Of a stretch of DNA of 64,000 nucleotides, positions 25,784-37,429 are shown one piece after another. The DNA is taken from positions 947,001-1,011,000 of the forward strand of contig JAJGOT010000114.1 of NCBI GenBank assembly GCA_022457155.1, in the 5' to 3' direction. The notes under the pieces are model-generated. The model was not told where the DNA came from. It ran no database searches and saw nothing but the letters and a program-made list of their open reading frames with translations. How positions within the stretch are numbered: position 1 is the first letter of the stretch; each line of letters begins with the position of its first letter. The DNA comes from Cladopsammia gracilis (lineage: Eukaryota > Cnidaria > Anthozoa > Scleractinia > Dendrophylliidae). The translations under genes were made by a program, and so were the position numbers.

Positions 25784-26343
25784 GTAAAATTAAGAGAAAT
25801 AAGAAATATTGAAGATTTAGTGAAGTTTTAAAAATGGAATTTGTAGTAAATAATTAATAGGCGGACACCAAGTTAGTCCACTAGCAACTGGGGTACTCTT
25901 GCGTGGGTATCGACTGTCTGTTGGTGTTCCAAAAATCATTTTCTTTCTTCAATCTCTTCTTTAAACCTCTTCAAATTTCATTCAAATTCATGCTTACCCC
26001 CGCCGTAAACTACTGCTTTTGTTTTGCTCTATAGAATCTTTTTATCCAATTAAGTTGTATATTTGGTACATGGTGGCATTTGGCGATATAACGTGAAAAT
26101 AAGGTGAGCGAAATATTTTGTTATTCCGGCGAAAAAAAGAAAAAAAAAAGGAAAACTGGCGAGAACACAGCCCAGTTCAAAGACCTGGAAACTAGTTGAT
26201 ACGCTTTGGAACCTCTCCTAGGAAATAGTGAGTGGCTACTAAGCTACGTTCTTTTCTGATCGCTGCACCACGCGGCCAAACGACAACAAACGAACAGTGG
26301 GTCAAAATTGTGCGATCTTTAGGTGATCAGTAGCTCTGTATTC

Positions 26344-29300
26344 ATGTCTTTTCGTGGCCGTGGAGGGGGCCGTGGGGGTGGACGAGGTGGCGGCCGTGGT
26401 GGCTTTCGTGGTGGTGGTCGGGGCGGTGGAAGAGGAGGTTTTCAGCAACGAGACTTTGGGCCTCCTGAATATGTTACAGGTTAGCTTACCAATCTCAAGC
26501 AACAAAGTGCTAGGTTTAAGCTTATATGTGTTTTGCGGTTTAACCATGGCTAAACTGCAAATGTCACAATTACGAGTTCGATGTAGCAGGATATATTTCT
26601 GCAGTTAAACCTCGACCTTGAGCGTATTAATTTAAGCTTAAGTTATAATGAAAATGTTGTCACTTGTAGTAGTAGCATAAGAGCTTATGTTATCGTACAC
26701 CATGTATGGTGTTGTTTTGACTTCACTAACTATACTTCCATCAATCATTCTATTCTATGCGCTCGATCACGCATTGAAAGGTTCTTGTAAAGATAATTGA
26801 CATCCTGCGGGGGAGGGGGGGGGGGGGGGGGTGGTGGGTTACTCTCATGTATAATGATCCGAGCAATTCAAAGCTTCAACATCCCCCGGGGCTAACCCCA
26901 GGCAGGCATTTGACAATTTTTTTGTGTCTAGTGGGGAATTTGAACCAATAGTGTCAAATTTAAAATATTTGTTTTCATGTGTGACAGAATACATGTTGTT
27001 GTGGAGAAGTTTAAAGGTTAGTTGAGGAGTAAATCCACAATCACAAGAAATGTACATTTTCAAACGTGATTCACTCTCAGATGACTGGAACATTCAGTAA
27101 AGGCGACTTGACAATAGACCTCTTTAGCTTGTATGTTTTGTTTTCCCAATGTAGGCCATGTGATGTTCTTAAGGGTATTTGTCCTTTGTCGTTTCATAAA
27201 TTATGCATGTGTATGTGAAGAAAACAAAATTTAAAGGAAACAGTTCTTTAGGGTAACATCACATGATCTACATTGGGAAAACAAAACGTACAAGCTAAAG
27301 AGGTCTATTAGTCATACACCAGAATAAATGCAAAATGTTTTTTTTTTTTTATTCCCACTATTTAAACATTTCGTCATCAAAATCTGGCACCATGGCAGGA
27401 CATTTGAGCTCAATTTTGGCCCAGGGGGGGGGGGGGGGAGTATTTGAACGAGCTAATCTTCTAGGGGGGTGGGGTGGTGTTGAAGTTTCAAATTGATCGG
27501 CACATAAGCTATCTGGGTACATGTGTGTCCTGCTGTAAAGGGTATGTTTTCAAGCAGTTTAGTCTGGGATAGGGTATAGAAATCAGAAAGGTTTTGTATA
27601 GAATAGGGTATCATTAACCGGGAAACTGATCATTGGTATGAAGATAGACTTTCTGGAAAATAGCGAGTCTGGGATAAGGTAGTAGATAAGGTAATAGAGT
27701 CCCAGCAGCACACCACAGAGTACCCCCTCCTCCTCCCCAGGATTGATGTGAAACCAAATTTCCTTCTAAAATAGAGCATAATAGAGTTATTACAATTCAA
27801 AATAACCAGGTGATAACCATTTTCAAGCAAAAATGATGCACTGTAGGTATTTTGGAGTTTTCAAACTTTTGTCCTCCTTGAAATGGCTTAGTACAAACTG
27901 ATTGGGGCTGAAATCAATCACATAGAAAAGGATCTGATCCTAGGAAACTCATTGATTTGTCTAATGTGATCATCCAGATGAGGCAAGGCAAGGTAAAGCC
28001 GCATGGCCACAGCTGTGCCTACTGCAAAGCAACTAGTTGTTTTGGTACTCTGTGCAGGATGGTATGCAAGTGAATTGCAGTTAACACTTGTTTCCATCTC
28101 TCAAACTGACATTGGACACATTATGAGGTTTACACAATGCAGTATTCTTTCTCATTATATTACTGACATACACAAGAACAGAACCCCATTTGTTATAGGC
28201 AGAGAACTGAGAGAATAGAGCTCCAGTTAGGCAAAACATATTGTTTTGAGATATGTCACAATCAATTGATGCATTTAATTGGGAGGAGGAATTGAGGATT
28301 TCATACTGGAAACTGGCTTTGTTAACAAATTCATTTGTTCATGTCGCATGTAGAATTAGGCCATGTTCTTCACACCTGCGAGGGAGACCTGGTGTGTAAA
28401 TGTACCAACGAGAAGATCCCATACTTCAATGCTCCAGTTTACCTAGAGAACAAGTCACAGATTGGGAAAGTTGATGACATCTTTGGGCCAATGACAGAAT
28501 TTGTATCCTTGAAGAAACTCTAATAAGAGAATATTTTGAAGGAAAATTAGTGATAAAAGCATGACATTTTGACAACTTCATGTCATTATTTTTTTCAAAC
28601 TTTGTTACAGGGGCGGATCTAGGGGGTGCAGGGGGTCCGCACCCCCCCCCCCCCCCCCAAGATGACCTGCATCTAATATAACTGGTATTCTGCAAAGAAA
28701 AGAAAAAAAACGTGGTTATGTCATTCCTTAGAGGTGCACCCCCTCCTAAGAAAAATCCTGGATCCGCCCCTGTGTTAGATTAGATATGTAGTAAATGTCA
28801 TACTACAAAATTTATATTTGAAAATGACAACAGGTAGTTTTTGAAATGCCATACTTCTATTGCTAAATTAATATTCCTTTTAAAATGTGCCAAGAATTCA
28901 CTAAAAAGAAATAGTACTTTTTACATGCTATGTATAATCTTAACTCCACGTTCTCTATTTGTGACGTCATTAAAAGGGACACTGTCACGAGGGTGTGTGC
29001 AGCAGTTTCTCAGAGCGGGCACAAAGCTCTCGGAACCCTCACAGGATTGGCTGAGAAAACAATAGAACAAACAACAGAAGAATGGATCCTAGCCCTGAAA
29101 CAATAGAGCTTTGTGATACCCAGGGCCAATAAAATTAGAGGTTCTAAAGAGCTTCCTGGCACCTGGTTTCTCAAACCAAAACTTGAAAAGTTTAGCCTAG
29201 ATTTTTCAAGTTGAAGTGTCAATTTCAAAAACGGCATCAAGTTTCTTTGTTTTCCACTGTGACTGCTACCACTAGTCAATGCCATTTTAAAATTGACACT

Positions 29301-32300
29301 TCAATTAATGAAAAATTTAGGCTAAACTTTTCAAGTTTTGACCCTTTAAACAAGAAATAAGATGAAAAGTAAAGTTGTCTATAAGATCAGCACTTGCCTC
29401 CCACCAATGTGGCCCGGGTTCGATTCCCAGACTCGGCGTCATACGAGGGTTGAGTTTGTTGTTAGTTCTCATCCTTGCTCCGAGGGTTTTTCTCCGGGTT
29501 CTCCGGTTTTCAGGACTCCCTCCATAAAAACCAACATTTCCAAATCCCAATTCGATCCGGAAACAGTGGAAGTAAGAGCCACCTCGTGGATTCCACTGAA
29601 ATTCCTATTTATTATTATTATTATTTATTAATATTTATCTCCACTTTCCTTAGCACAAATCTATTTACACGCCTTGGTAAAGGAAGATAATGTAAAGTAG
29701 AGTATTTTCTTAGGACACAACATGACGACAGAGACCAAGTTTTAAGCCACAGACCATGAAGTCCAAAGTTTGACATACTTCATCATACTTGCCACTCAAG
29801 TGCTTAATCTTCCTGGTATCTGAACAAATTAAAACACTGGAAATCTGAAATTCTAAAACCTTCAGGAAAAAAAAACTTCTCTTTGCTGGATTGGAAATGA
29901 AAATGATCTCCTTAACTGCTTTGCATAGTACTTTTCAGTGAAGGTAAATACCGACATGAAAGCTGGATCGTTTAAAAAAGATCAAAAGGTAAAATAAACT
30001 TTTTGTGAATTGTTAGATGTATTATAGATTTTGTCTTTACCTCCAAGGCTAGGTGGTTATCATGTCATTGCTCTCAAATTTCCAGATTTCTAGTTTCTAT
30101 AACATAAAGCAGAGCTATTATCAAAAGGGAGTGTGCTTGATAATACCAATGAATGTTTTTGGGTGTTCTGCTCAAAAATGTCTCTCGGTGCTTTCATAGC
30201 CTGTGACAGCCGCTTCCTCCCCTCAGAAAAAAATCGGGGAGAGAAGCTTCTCTCCCCGATTTTTTTTCTGAGGGGAGGAAGCGGCTGTCACAGGCTATGC
30301 TTTCAAAGACTTGGGTTTTCTGATATTGATATCCTGATTTGTGCTGTTCACCCTGACACCAAAAAATTTAAAGTAATAAGGGGATTGTCTAATGCACTTC
30401 TTTAAAGAGGAGACTCATAGGAGCAGAGGGAGAGGGGCTCAGCATTCAAGGTCATTTTTAAGGATTATGAAGGCAAAACCATCAAGTAGTTAAACTTGCT
30501 TTTAATCTTGTGTCCCTCTCTCCTAGTTCTTCATTGATCCAATGAAGTTGTTACCTTTGGCCAGATTTCTTCCCAAGCCTCCTGGACAGAAAGGTAAGTG
30601 TTAAAGTTTGTGGACATACAACATTGACCCTTTCACTCTAGACATATATACAGTAGTGTAGTTCTAACTGTTTAGTCCGTTGACAAAATCCCATGGTGTG
30701 ACCATTCAAATGAAACCTCTTTGGCAGTACTTTTGCATGGTACGATTTGTTTTTCAATGTTTTTCAAAATGATTATTGTTCTTGAATCTTGCTCTTTGGC
30801 ACTCTTGGAAGGGCTGTGCTCCAGCAGCACCCAGGTGCCTCAGGATACTCACTTTGGTCTTCGGGTGACAAGAAAAACTTAAATGTGTTTTGCATAAAGT
30901 TTAAGTGCTTAACACCCCAAATTTCGTAGTTGGGAGTCTTTGAGCTGTATGTGATTCTTCTAAGGGTACAACCTTGTAAAGGGTTATGGTTGTGGTTATA
31001 ACATTGAACCAATCCTGTCTGCATGTTTTCAAATAATAAGAGCGAAAACTTCAGAAATAGCCAAATCAATCACCATTTTTTTGGTGGTATAAAATTGTGT
31101 TTAATAGCGTTCCGCCCAGATTCTAAAAATAGAATTGGCGCGCAGCATCATGCAATTGAAATGCATACAAACATTCAAGAACTATGCAGGTAGCTGCAAA
31201 AAACAGGTGCTACGAAGCACTGTTCTTGGGTACAACTTCACAATTATCCACAACATGTACAGGAATCGCAAAAACTGGTGTTTCTGAGGCAGCCATTTTG
31301 AAATATTTGTCCGCATTTCGATCCCACAATGCAATGCTGCCAAATATGACGTCATCTGGGCGGCACGCTATTAAAACAAATCATTTTTCGTACTTTGTAG
31401 GACCCCCAGGTGGTGTTGGCGGCAGAGGCAGAGGTACGTGTTACTACTAGATTCTTAAAAGTATCATTGTTACAGGGCCCACGGAGCAGATTTTATAGTT
31501 TAGGGGCTAAAGCGAACATGTAAGCGTGAGCAACCTATCGGGGCTTTTTGCTTGCTAGCAATGTTCTCGTTGTTGCCAGTGTCCTAGCTAGAGGAGGGTT
31601 TTCCTATTTAAAAAAATGAAGCTTATGATCAAAGGGCTTTTTACTTGTTAGATGTGAGGACCTAAGCTTATGATAGCATCAGTTCTGCTTTTTTGGCTTT
31701 TGTCTTAACCACCAAGAAAAAAGTGAAACAAGCTGAAAAAAAGAGATTGTTTTCATAATGAATATTTCTCTGCTTACTAATAATCAGGCATTTATTGACA
31801 ATAGCGCTTCTTCTTTTGATGATTTCAGGAGGCAGGGGTGGTCGAGGCGGTGGTCGAGGAGGCGGACGTGGTGGCGGACGTGGTGGAGGAAGAGGTGGTG
31901 GTGGTGGCTTCCGTGGGGGCGGAGGGGGGTTCCGAGGAGGTTCCAGAGGTGGCGGCGGAGGGGGCTTTAGAGGTATTTATAAATATTGAAAATATCATAA
32001 ATCCCATAAGTCAACTGGTATATTTGTCAGAGAAGTCAGATTTACTGAAAATAACCCCAACTTTTACACTCTTGCTATTATGAACACCAAATCCTGGCAA
32101 ATCATGTTGCCAAAGGTGTCTGTTATAACAGAAACTGACAGAATTTGACAGTATTGGCCCTTTTAGGCCTTTATAATAATAATTATTTTTATAATTTGTA
32201 TTGGGCGAAATTCATGAAAATGATCAGATGTGCATTACAATTAAGTATGAGTAATTATCTACCGCTGTTAATTTTGTGGATAAAGTCCTCCAAAATGAAA

Positions 32301-32418
32301 GCAAGAAAGCAGACTTACTTTACTATGGCAAGTAAAAATGTTTGACAGATTTTTTTGCAGATTTCTTTTGGAGGGAAATGGTTAATTGTATATTTTTTTT
32401 CTAGGTCGTGGCAGATGA
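26344..32418 (+). CDS. GAR1: H/ACA ribonucleoprotein complex subunit 1 (GAR1)
   Basis: Seven exons: 26344-26479, 28354-28502, 29929-29988, 30527-30593, 31401-31433, 31829-31972, 32405-32418. Phases are consistent and the total is 603 nt (200 residues; human about 217). An N-terminal Gly/Arg-rich stretch (residues 2-32) is followed by the conserved core: [20 protein letters not shown], then FGPMTEFYFSV, then [20 protein letters not shown]. The protein ends in a long C-terminal RGG tail. GAR1 binds the pseudouridine synthase dyskerin in nucleolar H/ACA RNPs and in telomerase RNP. The first and the last three exons are almost pure Gly/Arg code. Poly(A) signals AATAAA lie at 32628 and 32646. The neighbouring gene at 33849 is convergent. 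Confidence 0.96.
27113..27309. mobile_element. MITE in GAR1 intron 1
   Basis: Inverted arms: AATAGACCTCTTTAGCTTGT on the left and ACAAGCTAAAGAGGTCTATT on the right, continuing through GTTTTGTTTTCCCAATGTAG on the left. Confidence 0.75.
27419..27740. mobile_element. G-tipped CCCGG-family element in GAR1 intron 1
   Basis: It starts in a run of about 14 G. It contains reiterated GGGATAGGGTAT-type phrases and ends CCCCCTCCTCCTCCCC. Its middle matches, inverted, the element at 45963-46417 (CAGACTAAACTGC and TGAAAAC phrases). I see no clear target duplication here. Confidence 0.6.
28608..28772. mobile_element. CAGGGGCGGATC-family MITE in GAR1 intron 2
   Basis: The 165-bp element starts CAGGGGCGGATCTAGG and ends CCTGGATCCGCCCCTG. 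It is flanked by TGTTA on both sides (28603-28607, 28773-28777), a 5-bp target duplication. A poly(C) tract lies inside. Same family as 45321-45624 and 55232-55399. Confidence 0.85.
29181..29340. mobile_element. inverted-repeat MITE in GAR1 intron 2
   Basis: AAACTTGAAAAGTTTAGCCT on the left is mirrored by AGGCTAAACTTTTCAAGTTT on the right; TTGAAGTGTCAATTT pairs with AAATTGACACTTCAA. Confidence 0.75.
29378..29600 (+). repeat. tRNA-like SINE fragment
   Basis: GGGTTCGATTCCCAGACTC resembles a Pol III B box. The following ACTCGGCGTCATACGAG and GTTTTTCTCCGGGTTCTCCG text looks like a SINE body. There is no intact acceptor stem or anticodon arm, so it is not a tRNA gene. Confidence 0.5.
30197..30297. 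mobile_element. 101-bp near-perfect palindrome with 8-bp target duplication
   Basis: TAGCCTGTGACAGCCGCTTC at the left is mirrored exactly at the right, with the centre at the AAGCTT near 30243-30248. TGCTTTCA flanks both sides (30189-30196, 30298-30305). The element lies in GAR1 intron 3. The tip TAGCCTG(T/C)GA resembles the palindrome at about 58428-58487 and the block at 10443. Confidence 0.85.
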
Positions 32419-33848
32419 ACATCAAACTCAAGACTTCTCAAGTTATCTGTTGCCTTTTAATTTATCTGCTGTACAGAATCATAAGAAGACCTCAATAATT
32501 CAGTGTGGTCCCACTCTTGCAGTCAGAGTCACGTATTCATGCATTGATCAGTGCTCTCCATTCACCTAGTCGACTGTTATAGTTTTATGTTTTGTCAATG
32601 TAATATTCAAAAAACATATATTTGTGGAATAAAAAATTTTTATTCAATAAAAAGAAAGCTTTTTTCTTTTCTTATTAACTTACATTTACAGACATAGAAA
32701 ACATAGAAAATCAAATAGCCCAACTTCTAGGCAAATTAAGATGACCTGTGATAGTTGGAAGTGGCGCAAAGGAAAAATTGCAACCGAAAAAGAGCAGCCC
32801 TCTGGCAGCACTCGCAATTTTTTGAGCGTTGTGTTTTCCTTGCTACCATTATCTGAATAACTGGAACAGGCTTCAAACGTGTATTGTTATAATACAAATG
32901 GAAAAGATTGAGAAGGATTGAGGATCTTAAAAAAAAATTGGGCAAAATATTTCAAAATGTGCAGAGGAGAAATAACTATTTCTGATCTATTGTTTAGCAA
33001 TACCCTTGTTGCTGTAGTCATTGTCATAACTGGAAGGGTGGGGGGTGGGGGTATGACAATTAATCATTCGAAACAAAAGCTTTTGTGGTTTTAGCTTAAA
33101 TTTTGCCTCGTTCTTTCTCCCAAGTTGTGCTTGACATTTTTTCTGGCCTAACTCCCCAAAAGATACTGGCAGCGCAATAACTCTAAAAACAAAATCTGCA
33201 AAAGACCGCAAACGATAATGCTGTAAACGATACGTAGAATCTAAGAAAGAGCTAAATAGCCAAAAAATGAACAAACAAACTGCAAGGCTGATCTGACTAC
33301 GCAAAAAAGTAGACTTTGCGAGACACCAATACGACAGAAACCGATAAAGCAGGCTAGCAACCGCGGACAGCTGTTTCGCCCTGTTGGGGCTCGTCAGCGC
33401 GGTGTAGCTTGTGGCAAACTAAGAACGACTACAAGAATGCAGTCGTAAATAGATTGCACAATGACCCGTTCACAATTTCCGTACCTTGGAACCAACTTGT
33501 CACCCGCATCACGCGCGCAACATCACGTGTTGCGGGGGACAAGTTGTCACAATGGTGTCTCGCAAAAAAGAATGTACATGAATGAAGAATGAATGAAATA
33601 ATCAAGAATGAATGAAATAATAAAGAATGTACATGGATTCTTACCATGGTCGAATTACATTTAAACACCCCAAAATGTACCAAAAAAAAAATAAAGTTAC
33701 AAATGAGCTCCGATGTCACTTTTTGTTGGAATCCCACCCAAATAAACCTTCTCTATGGTACCGTTGTTTCCTTAACTTCCGTTTTATTACAATATTCACA
33801 TTTTACTACTGTCCCCAAATCCTAAACACTGCTTGCTTGTACACAAGG
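32419..33848. other. GAR1 3' end and intergenic DNA
   Basis: Holds the GAR1 3' UTR (AATAAA at 32628 and 32646), then a ribozyme-bearing repeat (33040-33430, see ncRNA entry). Short direct repeats of GAATGAAATAAT type lie near 33580-33620. AATAAA on the minus strand at 33783-33788 lies 61 bp beyond the stop codon of the convergent gene and is its likely poly(A) signal. Confidence 0.6.
33360..33403 (-). ncRNA. hammerhead ribozyme, intact core
   Basis: On the minus strand: helix I strand ACCGCG (33403-33398), core CTGACGA (33397-33391), helix II GCCC/GGGC closing the loop CAACA, core GAAAC (33377-33373), a four-base loop AGCT closed by the two-pair helix III AC/GT, cleavage triplet GTC, then the complementary helix I strand CGCGGT (33365-33360). 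Every invariant position of the hammerhead consensus is present. Predicted cleavage is after the C at 33366. Very short helix III is typical of hammerheads in Penelope-like elements and metazoan retrozymes. It lies in an interspersed repeat (33040-33430). Confidence 0.82.
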
Positions 33849-35696
33849 TTATCTTCTAACAATGTCTTCATTCTTGAATGGCAGTGATACCAGGTTGTAA
33901 TCATGTCTAATACGGTTCTTTAAATCCCGCCATTGGTGCAGTGCCTCTGGTTTTGGCGGGATAAGTTCGCGATAGTATGTGCTACCAGTTGTGGTTTGAC
34001 AAATGTCTGGAACCCAGAAAGCTTTACCCGCGTTTGTCGCGCGCGTCGCGGTTGCGGTGCGTGTTTCCGAACGCGTATTCGCGCGTGTTCCTCCTCTTGT
34101 TCCAGTTTTTTCAATGTTTTCCAGTGCGTTTTCTTTTTTCACTTTCTTGTTTTGTTCCTGCAACGGTTAAAAACATCGGAAAGATGGTTCTGTGAATAAA
34201 AAGCTCATAAGTGTGGCCATTCAAATGAAAGCTACAGAGCACGGCTTTCTTATTTATGTTGCTATTTTCACGTTTTTCAATATTTAACAAAGGCAAAAGT
34301 ACAGCATTTCATTTTCTAGCTATCACAATAGTTTACAGTTATCATGATTCATGAAGGTTATTCAAATAAAAAGGCTATTTATCTATATCGCAATCTTGTA
34401 AACCATTTTATACGAATCATTGCTTTGACAAATATATTATTACTAATTGGAGCTATTTAATTGTGTCAATCGTAAAAGGTCTTGAAACATTTCCCAACAG
34501 TCGGCCGCAACCTCGTTCCCAGGGCCTCTCTCTCTTCAGCTACGTCATCATGACGTAAGTTGATTGAAAAGAAAAAATAAAGAAGAAACAAGGAAAGAAA
34601 ATAAAAAAGGAAATGAGATTAAATAAAATCTTTCCACTTTCTGCTAAAACTGTCAAAGGTCATGTTTTTTCAGAGCAATTTGTTTTAGGGTTTTAATTTG
34701 TTTCTTAGAATATTAGGAAAGTCGTCAAAGTGTACATTATCGCAGTCCTGGGTAGTGCAAAAAATAAAATACTTGGCTACAAGGGTAATGTAATTTAAAA
34801 TATTTTTTAGATTCTGTGGCGCTGTCATGCCAACCGTAAAGGATGTCGCATTCAGTAAAAGTTGTTGTCTTTTGGCACTTTTCGAACCACCAGTTCTGGA
34901 ATTCGGTCCAAAAATTGGAAATTACAGAACATCGAAAGAATGGCTTTCCGTATTACTGTACGAGCAACAATTTGCGCGACGTTACACAATCTGCAGAAGT
35001 TATTAATTGTTTTTTTTTTTTTCACCATGTAGTAGCATCGCGTTGTCCTGGCTACCAATTGTTGCTTTTTAGAGGTCCTGCTAAATCAAGAAACTGGGCT
35101 CCTGGAATGCGACATCCAGCTTTAGCTCAATACGGAATAATCTCAGTTATGAGCATGGTTTAAATTTCAGTACCACAGATATGCGTGCTATTTCAGGTTA
35201 AGTTTAATAAACAAATGTAATTATTCTTTTCTTTAATGATTGTTTCACTTTTGAAATGTGTTGAGCAAACATATTTCTGCCGAAAATAATGAACGGTTAA
35301 TTTAACTGTCGCCAAAACGTCAATGTCTTTCCAAGGCTAGTCCTATGTCTACCGTCGCGTAATTCAGTTTTACGTGCGTAAACAAAATAAGAGACGCTGT
35401 ATGAACAGCTTGTGTAAACATAAAAAGTTGAACCATGCTGAACGTTTTACTTTACGCAAGCTGTTCGTACATTTACGCACGTAAAACGCACGTAAAAATT
35501 ACGTAACAGTGGAAATCCAGTTTTAGTCTTGCAGCAACGCGGTAAAGACAAAAATAAAAGGTACCATGAGATATAAAAACGACGCTCTTACCAATCGTGC
35601 AAGCTGTTGGAGTTTAAGGTTTTCCAAAGCGAGCTGCTTTCTTTCAATAACTCTTTGCCTTCTCTGGGCTTCTTGATGGTACGCCATTTGAGACAT
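33849..35696 (-). CDS. small charged protein, two exons; first exon is a cassette paralogue
   Basis: Exon 1 is 35592-35696 (35 codons, donor GTAAGA) and exon 2 is 33849-34157 (acceptor TTGCAG). Phase 0; 137 residues in all. The N-terminus MSQMAYHQEAQRRQRVIERK is a charged helix that may form a coiled coil. The second exon has a Lys/Glu-rich helix, a Thr/Arg-rich linker, and ends with AFWVPDICQTTTGSTYYREL and a tail rich in charged and aromatic residues. I do not recognise the family. The start could also be M4. The first exon is a paralogue of the three plus-strand exons at 36483, 39036 and 40141, and closest to 36483. The start codons here and at 36483 are 787 bp apart and divergent. Function unknown. 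Confidence 0.6.
35345..35525. mobile_element. TTTACGTGCGTAAA inverted-repeat element
   Basis: TTTTACGTGCGTAAAC near the left end and TTTACGCACGTAAAA near the right end are inverted; an inner pair (GAACAGCTTG... and GCAAGCTGTTCG) extends the hairpin. It is an uninterrupted relative of the element split at about 17985-18535. It ends about 65 bp downstream of the exon 1 donor of the minus-strand gene. Confidence 0.65.
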
Positions 35697-36482
35697 TTTC
35701 AAGAGAATATTTTTCTGTGGTTGTTTCACAATACTACTAAAAAGAGCGCTAATGGCAGTCCTTTTGTGCTTGGCGAAGGGATGGCAGATTTGTGTGGTCA
35801 TCACCTCGTCATCACGTGTACGGCCACCATATCTGCTTAACACTTTGTTTGCACTTAATCATGCTAATTGTTTTATTGCGTATTATCTTACGAGTGCGGA
35901 CCCTTGGGAGGCCATTGAATTGTTTGTGATTGGTCAATAAACTTCTGTAGTGTACTATAAACAAATATCAATAGTGCAAATTATACTAAGGTGCAAGTAC
36001 AGTAATGAAAACTTTTAAATAGTACGCCGGCACAAGCACCAGAGCTTTGCCCAAATTTTTGTATGTGTGCATGGAATACGCGCGCATTCGCGCGAATCCC
36101 TCGCGCGACTATTGAAAATTAAAGGCTCGTGCTTCTAGGAATCTTCGCAGACATTAAAGTATTGATTTTGTGATTTGAATGTCTATGTGCTCTGCATAAG
36201 CACTATGTGCTCTGCATAAGTCTTGCTCTATTTTAATATCAAACCGGGGATTCCGTAAACAAAAGATTTCATTTACGCCCCAGAGTGAAGCTCTTAATCT
36301 ATTTCATTAGCACGATAAGGCATTCTTTTGATGGTTATTGACTCCCTCGGGAGTTAATATTAAAGACAGAAGCCTTCAACTTAGAGTCTCAGTTTGTCCA
36401 GCAGGCGTCGCATTTAAGGCTGAACGTGTTCTTTGTCACACAAACGGAAGAAAGGCAAAAAAATAAGTCGAATTGATCCAAA
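35697..36482. promoter_or_regulatory. divergent promoter region (inferred)
   Basis: The 786 bp separate two divergent first exons that encode paralogous peptides. No TATA box or other element is convincing. A direct duplication, CTATGTGCTCTGCATAAG, occurs twice at about 36182-36220. That it is a bidirectional promoter is inferred from layout alone. Confidence 0.4.
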
Positions 36483-36572
36483 ATGGCTATGGCATATCAT
36501 CTAGAAGCTCAGAGAAAACAACGGGTTATTGACAGAAAACTGGAGGCTATGGATCGATTGAGGTTCCGAATG
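36483..36572 (+). CDS. alternative first exon A (30 codons)
   Basis: ATG at 36483 in context CAAAATGG; exactly 30 codons; donor ATG then GTAAGA; phase 0. The peptide MAMAYHLEAQRKQRVIDRKL is followed by a basic tail. It shares YHxEAxRxQRxIxxK with the exons at 39036 and 40141 and with the minus-strand exon at 35696. Its phase-0 donor is compatible with the shared last exon at 41443, which would give a 118-residue protein. It could instead belong to a separate gene with exons I could not identify. Confidence 0.6.
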
Positions 36573-37429
36573 GTAAGAAGTTTTAAAATAGAAGCCAGAA
36601 TTTTATAATTATCAGGTGGTATGTTTGTAAAGTGAGTTTACTTATTTAGCAAGTATCAACAGATCAAAATTCGTCGCAAGCTTGGTTTTAAATCGCTTGC
36701 TTTTCTAGTTGGCTTAATTATTGGGAAGTGTTCTTGTTTAGCAGACTTTATAGACATATCATACTGCGAGGAATGAACGAAAGGAACCGCCGACTGCATG
36801 AAAGCCATATATACAAAACGGCCCAGTGAATCGAAATCAAAATTAAGACGTAATAAGTTCTTCTTTCGATCTCTGTAGTCAGTGACCAAGTTAAAAACTT
36901 AGAAAAAGCCTAAAATTTCGTTTTGTAGAATATGGACAAACAAAACTAGTACTACACAGTAGCAACTCAAGTTTGGATGCGATCACACTTTGGATTTCAC
37001 CCAAATCCCGGCTCAAAAGTTAGAAAGTAACATAATATTACATGAAACATGTTCTTTAATACTTTTGGGTATAAGTTTTAACTGCAATGACTTCCGTTTT
37101 GTCGACTTGATATCAGTTAGCACAAGTGTTAGGATGAAACAAGGAATGTAATTCATTTACTTCAAAGGCTGTGCAACCAACTTGCTCACTTTGATTAGCA
37201 ATTTGTCTCCACGGATTTATAAAAACCAATAAGATGTGTGTAGTTGGCGATCGTTTGTTCCAGCTTGGAGTTTATTATGCCTTTACCTCTATAAGTTCAT
37301 CTCTTTTTCAATCCGCACAAGTATGGTTACCTAGGATTTTTTTGTTTATTTTTGTCGCTTCAATTGGCGTAACTAATTTCACGGGCGAGCGAGTGCGCGT
37401 TTATAGAACCCTGGGAACGGGGTAGGTTG

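Larger units (their letters stand above)
23523..26004. mobile_element. TTAA-flanked element, GGCGGGGG termini, host of a nested insertion
   Basis: The left end is TTAA then GGCGGGGGTAAACATGAA. The right end is TTCATGCTTACCCCCGCC then GTAA (a one-base change from TTAA). The termini are inverted repeats. A second copy at about 42288-43284 ends CCCGCC then TTAA and aligns with both halves of this one. This shows that the segment 23721-25783 here was inserted later. TTAA targets are typical of piggyBac-type transposases. No transposase frame is present, so this is non-autonomous. Confidence 0.75.

Noticed and set aside
29400..29440. tRNA gene (GGTTCGATTCC B box)
   Set aside because: No acceptor stem, A box or anticodon arm can be folded around it; the flanks look like a SINE.
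31758..32083. Trp/Arg-rich and Val/Glu-rich ORFs
   Set aside because: Frame-shifted readings of the GAR1 RGG exon (31829-31972).
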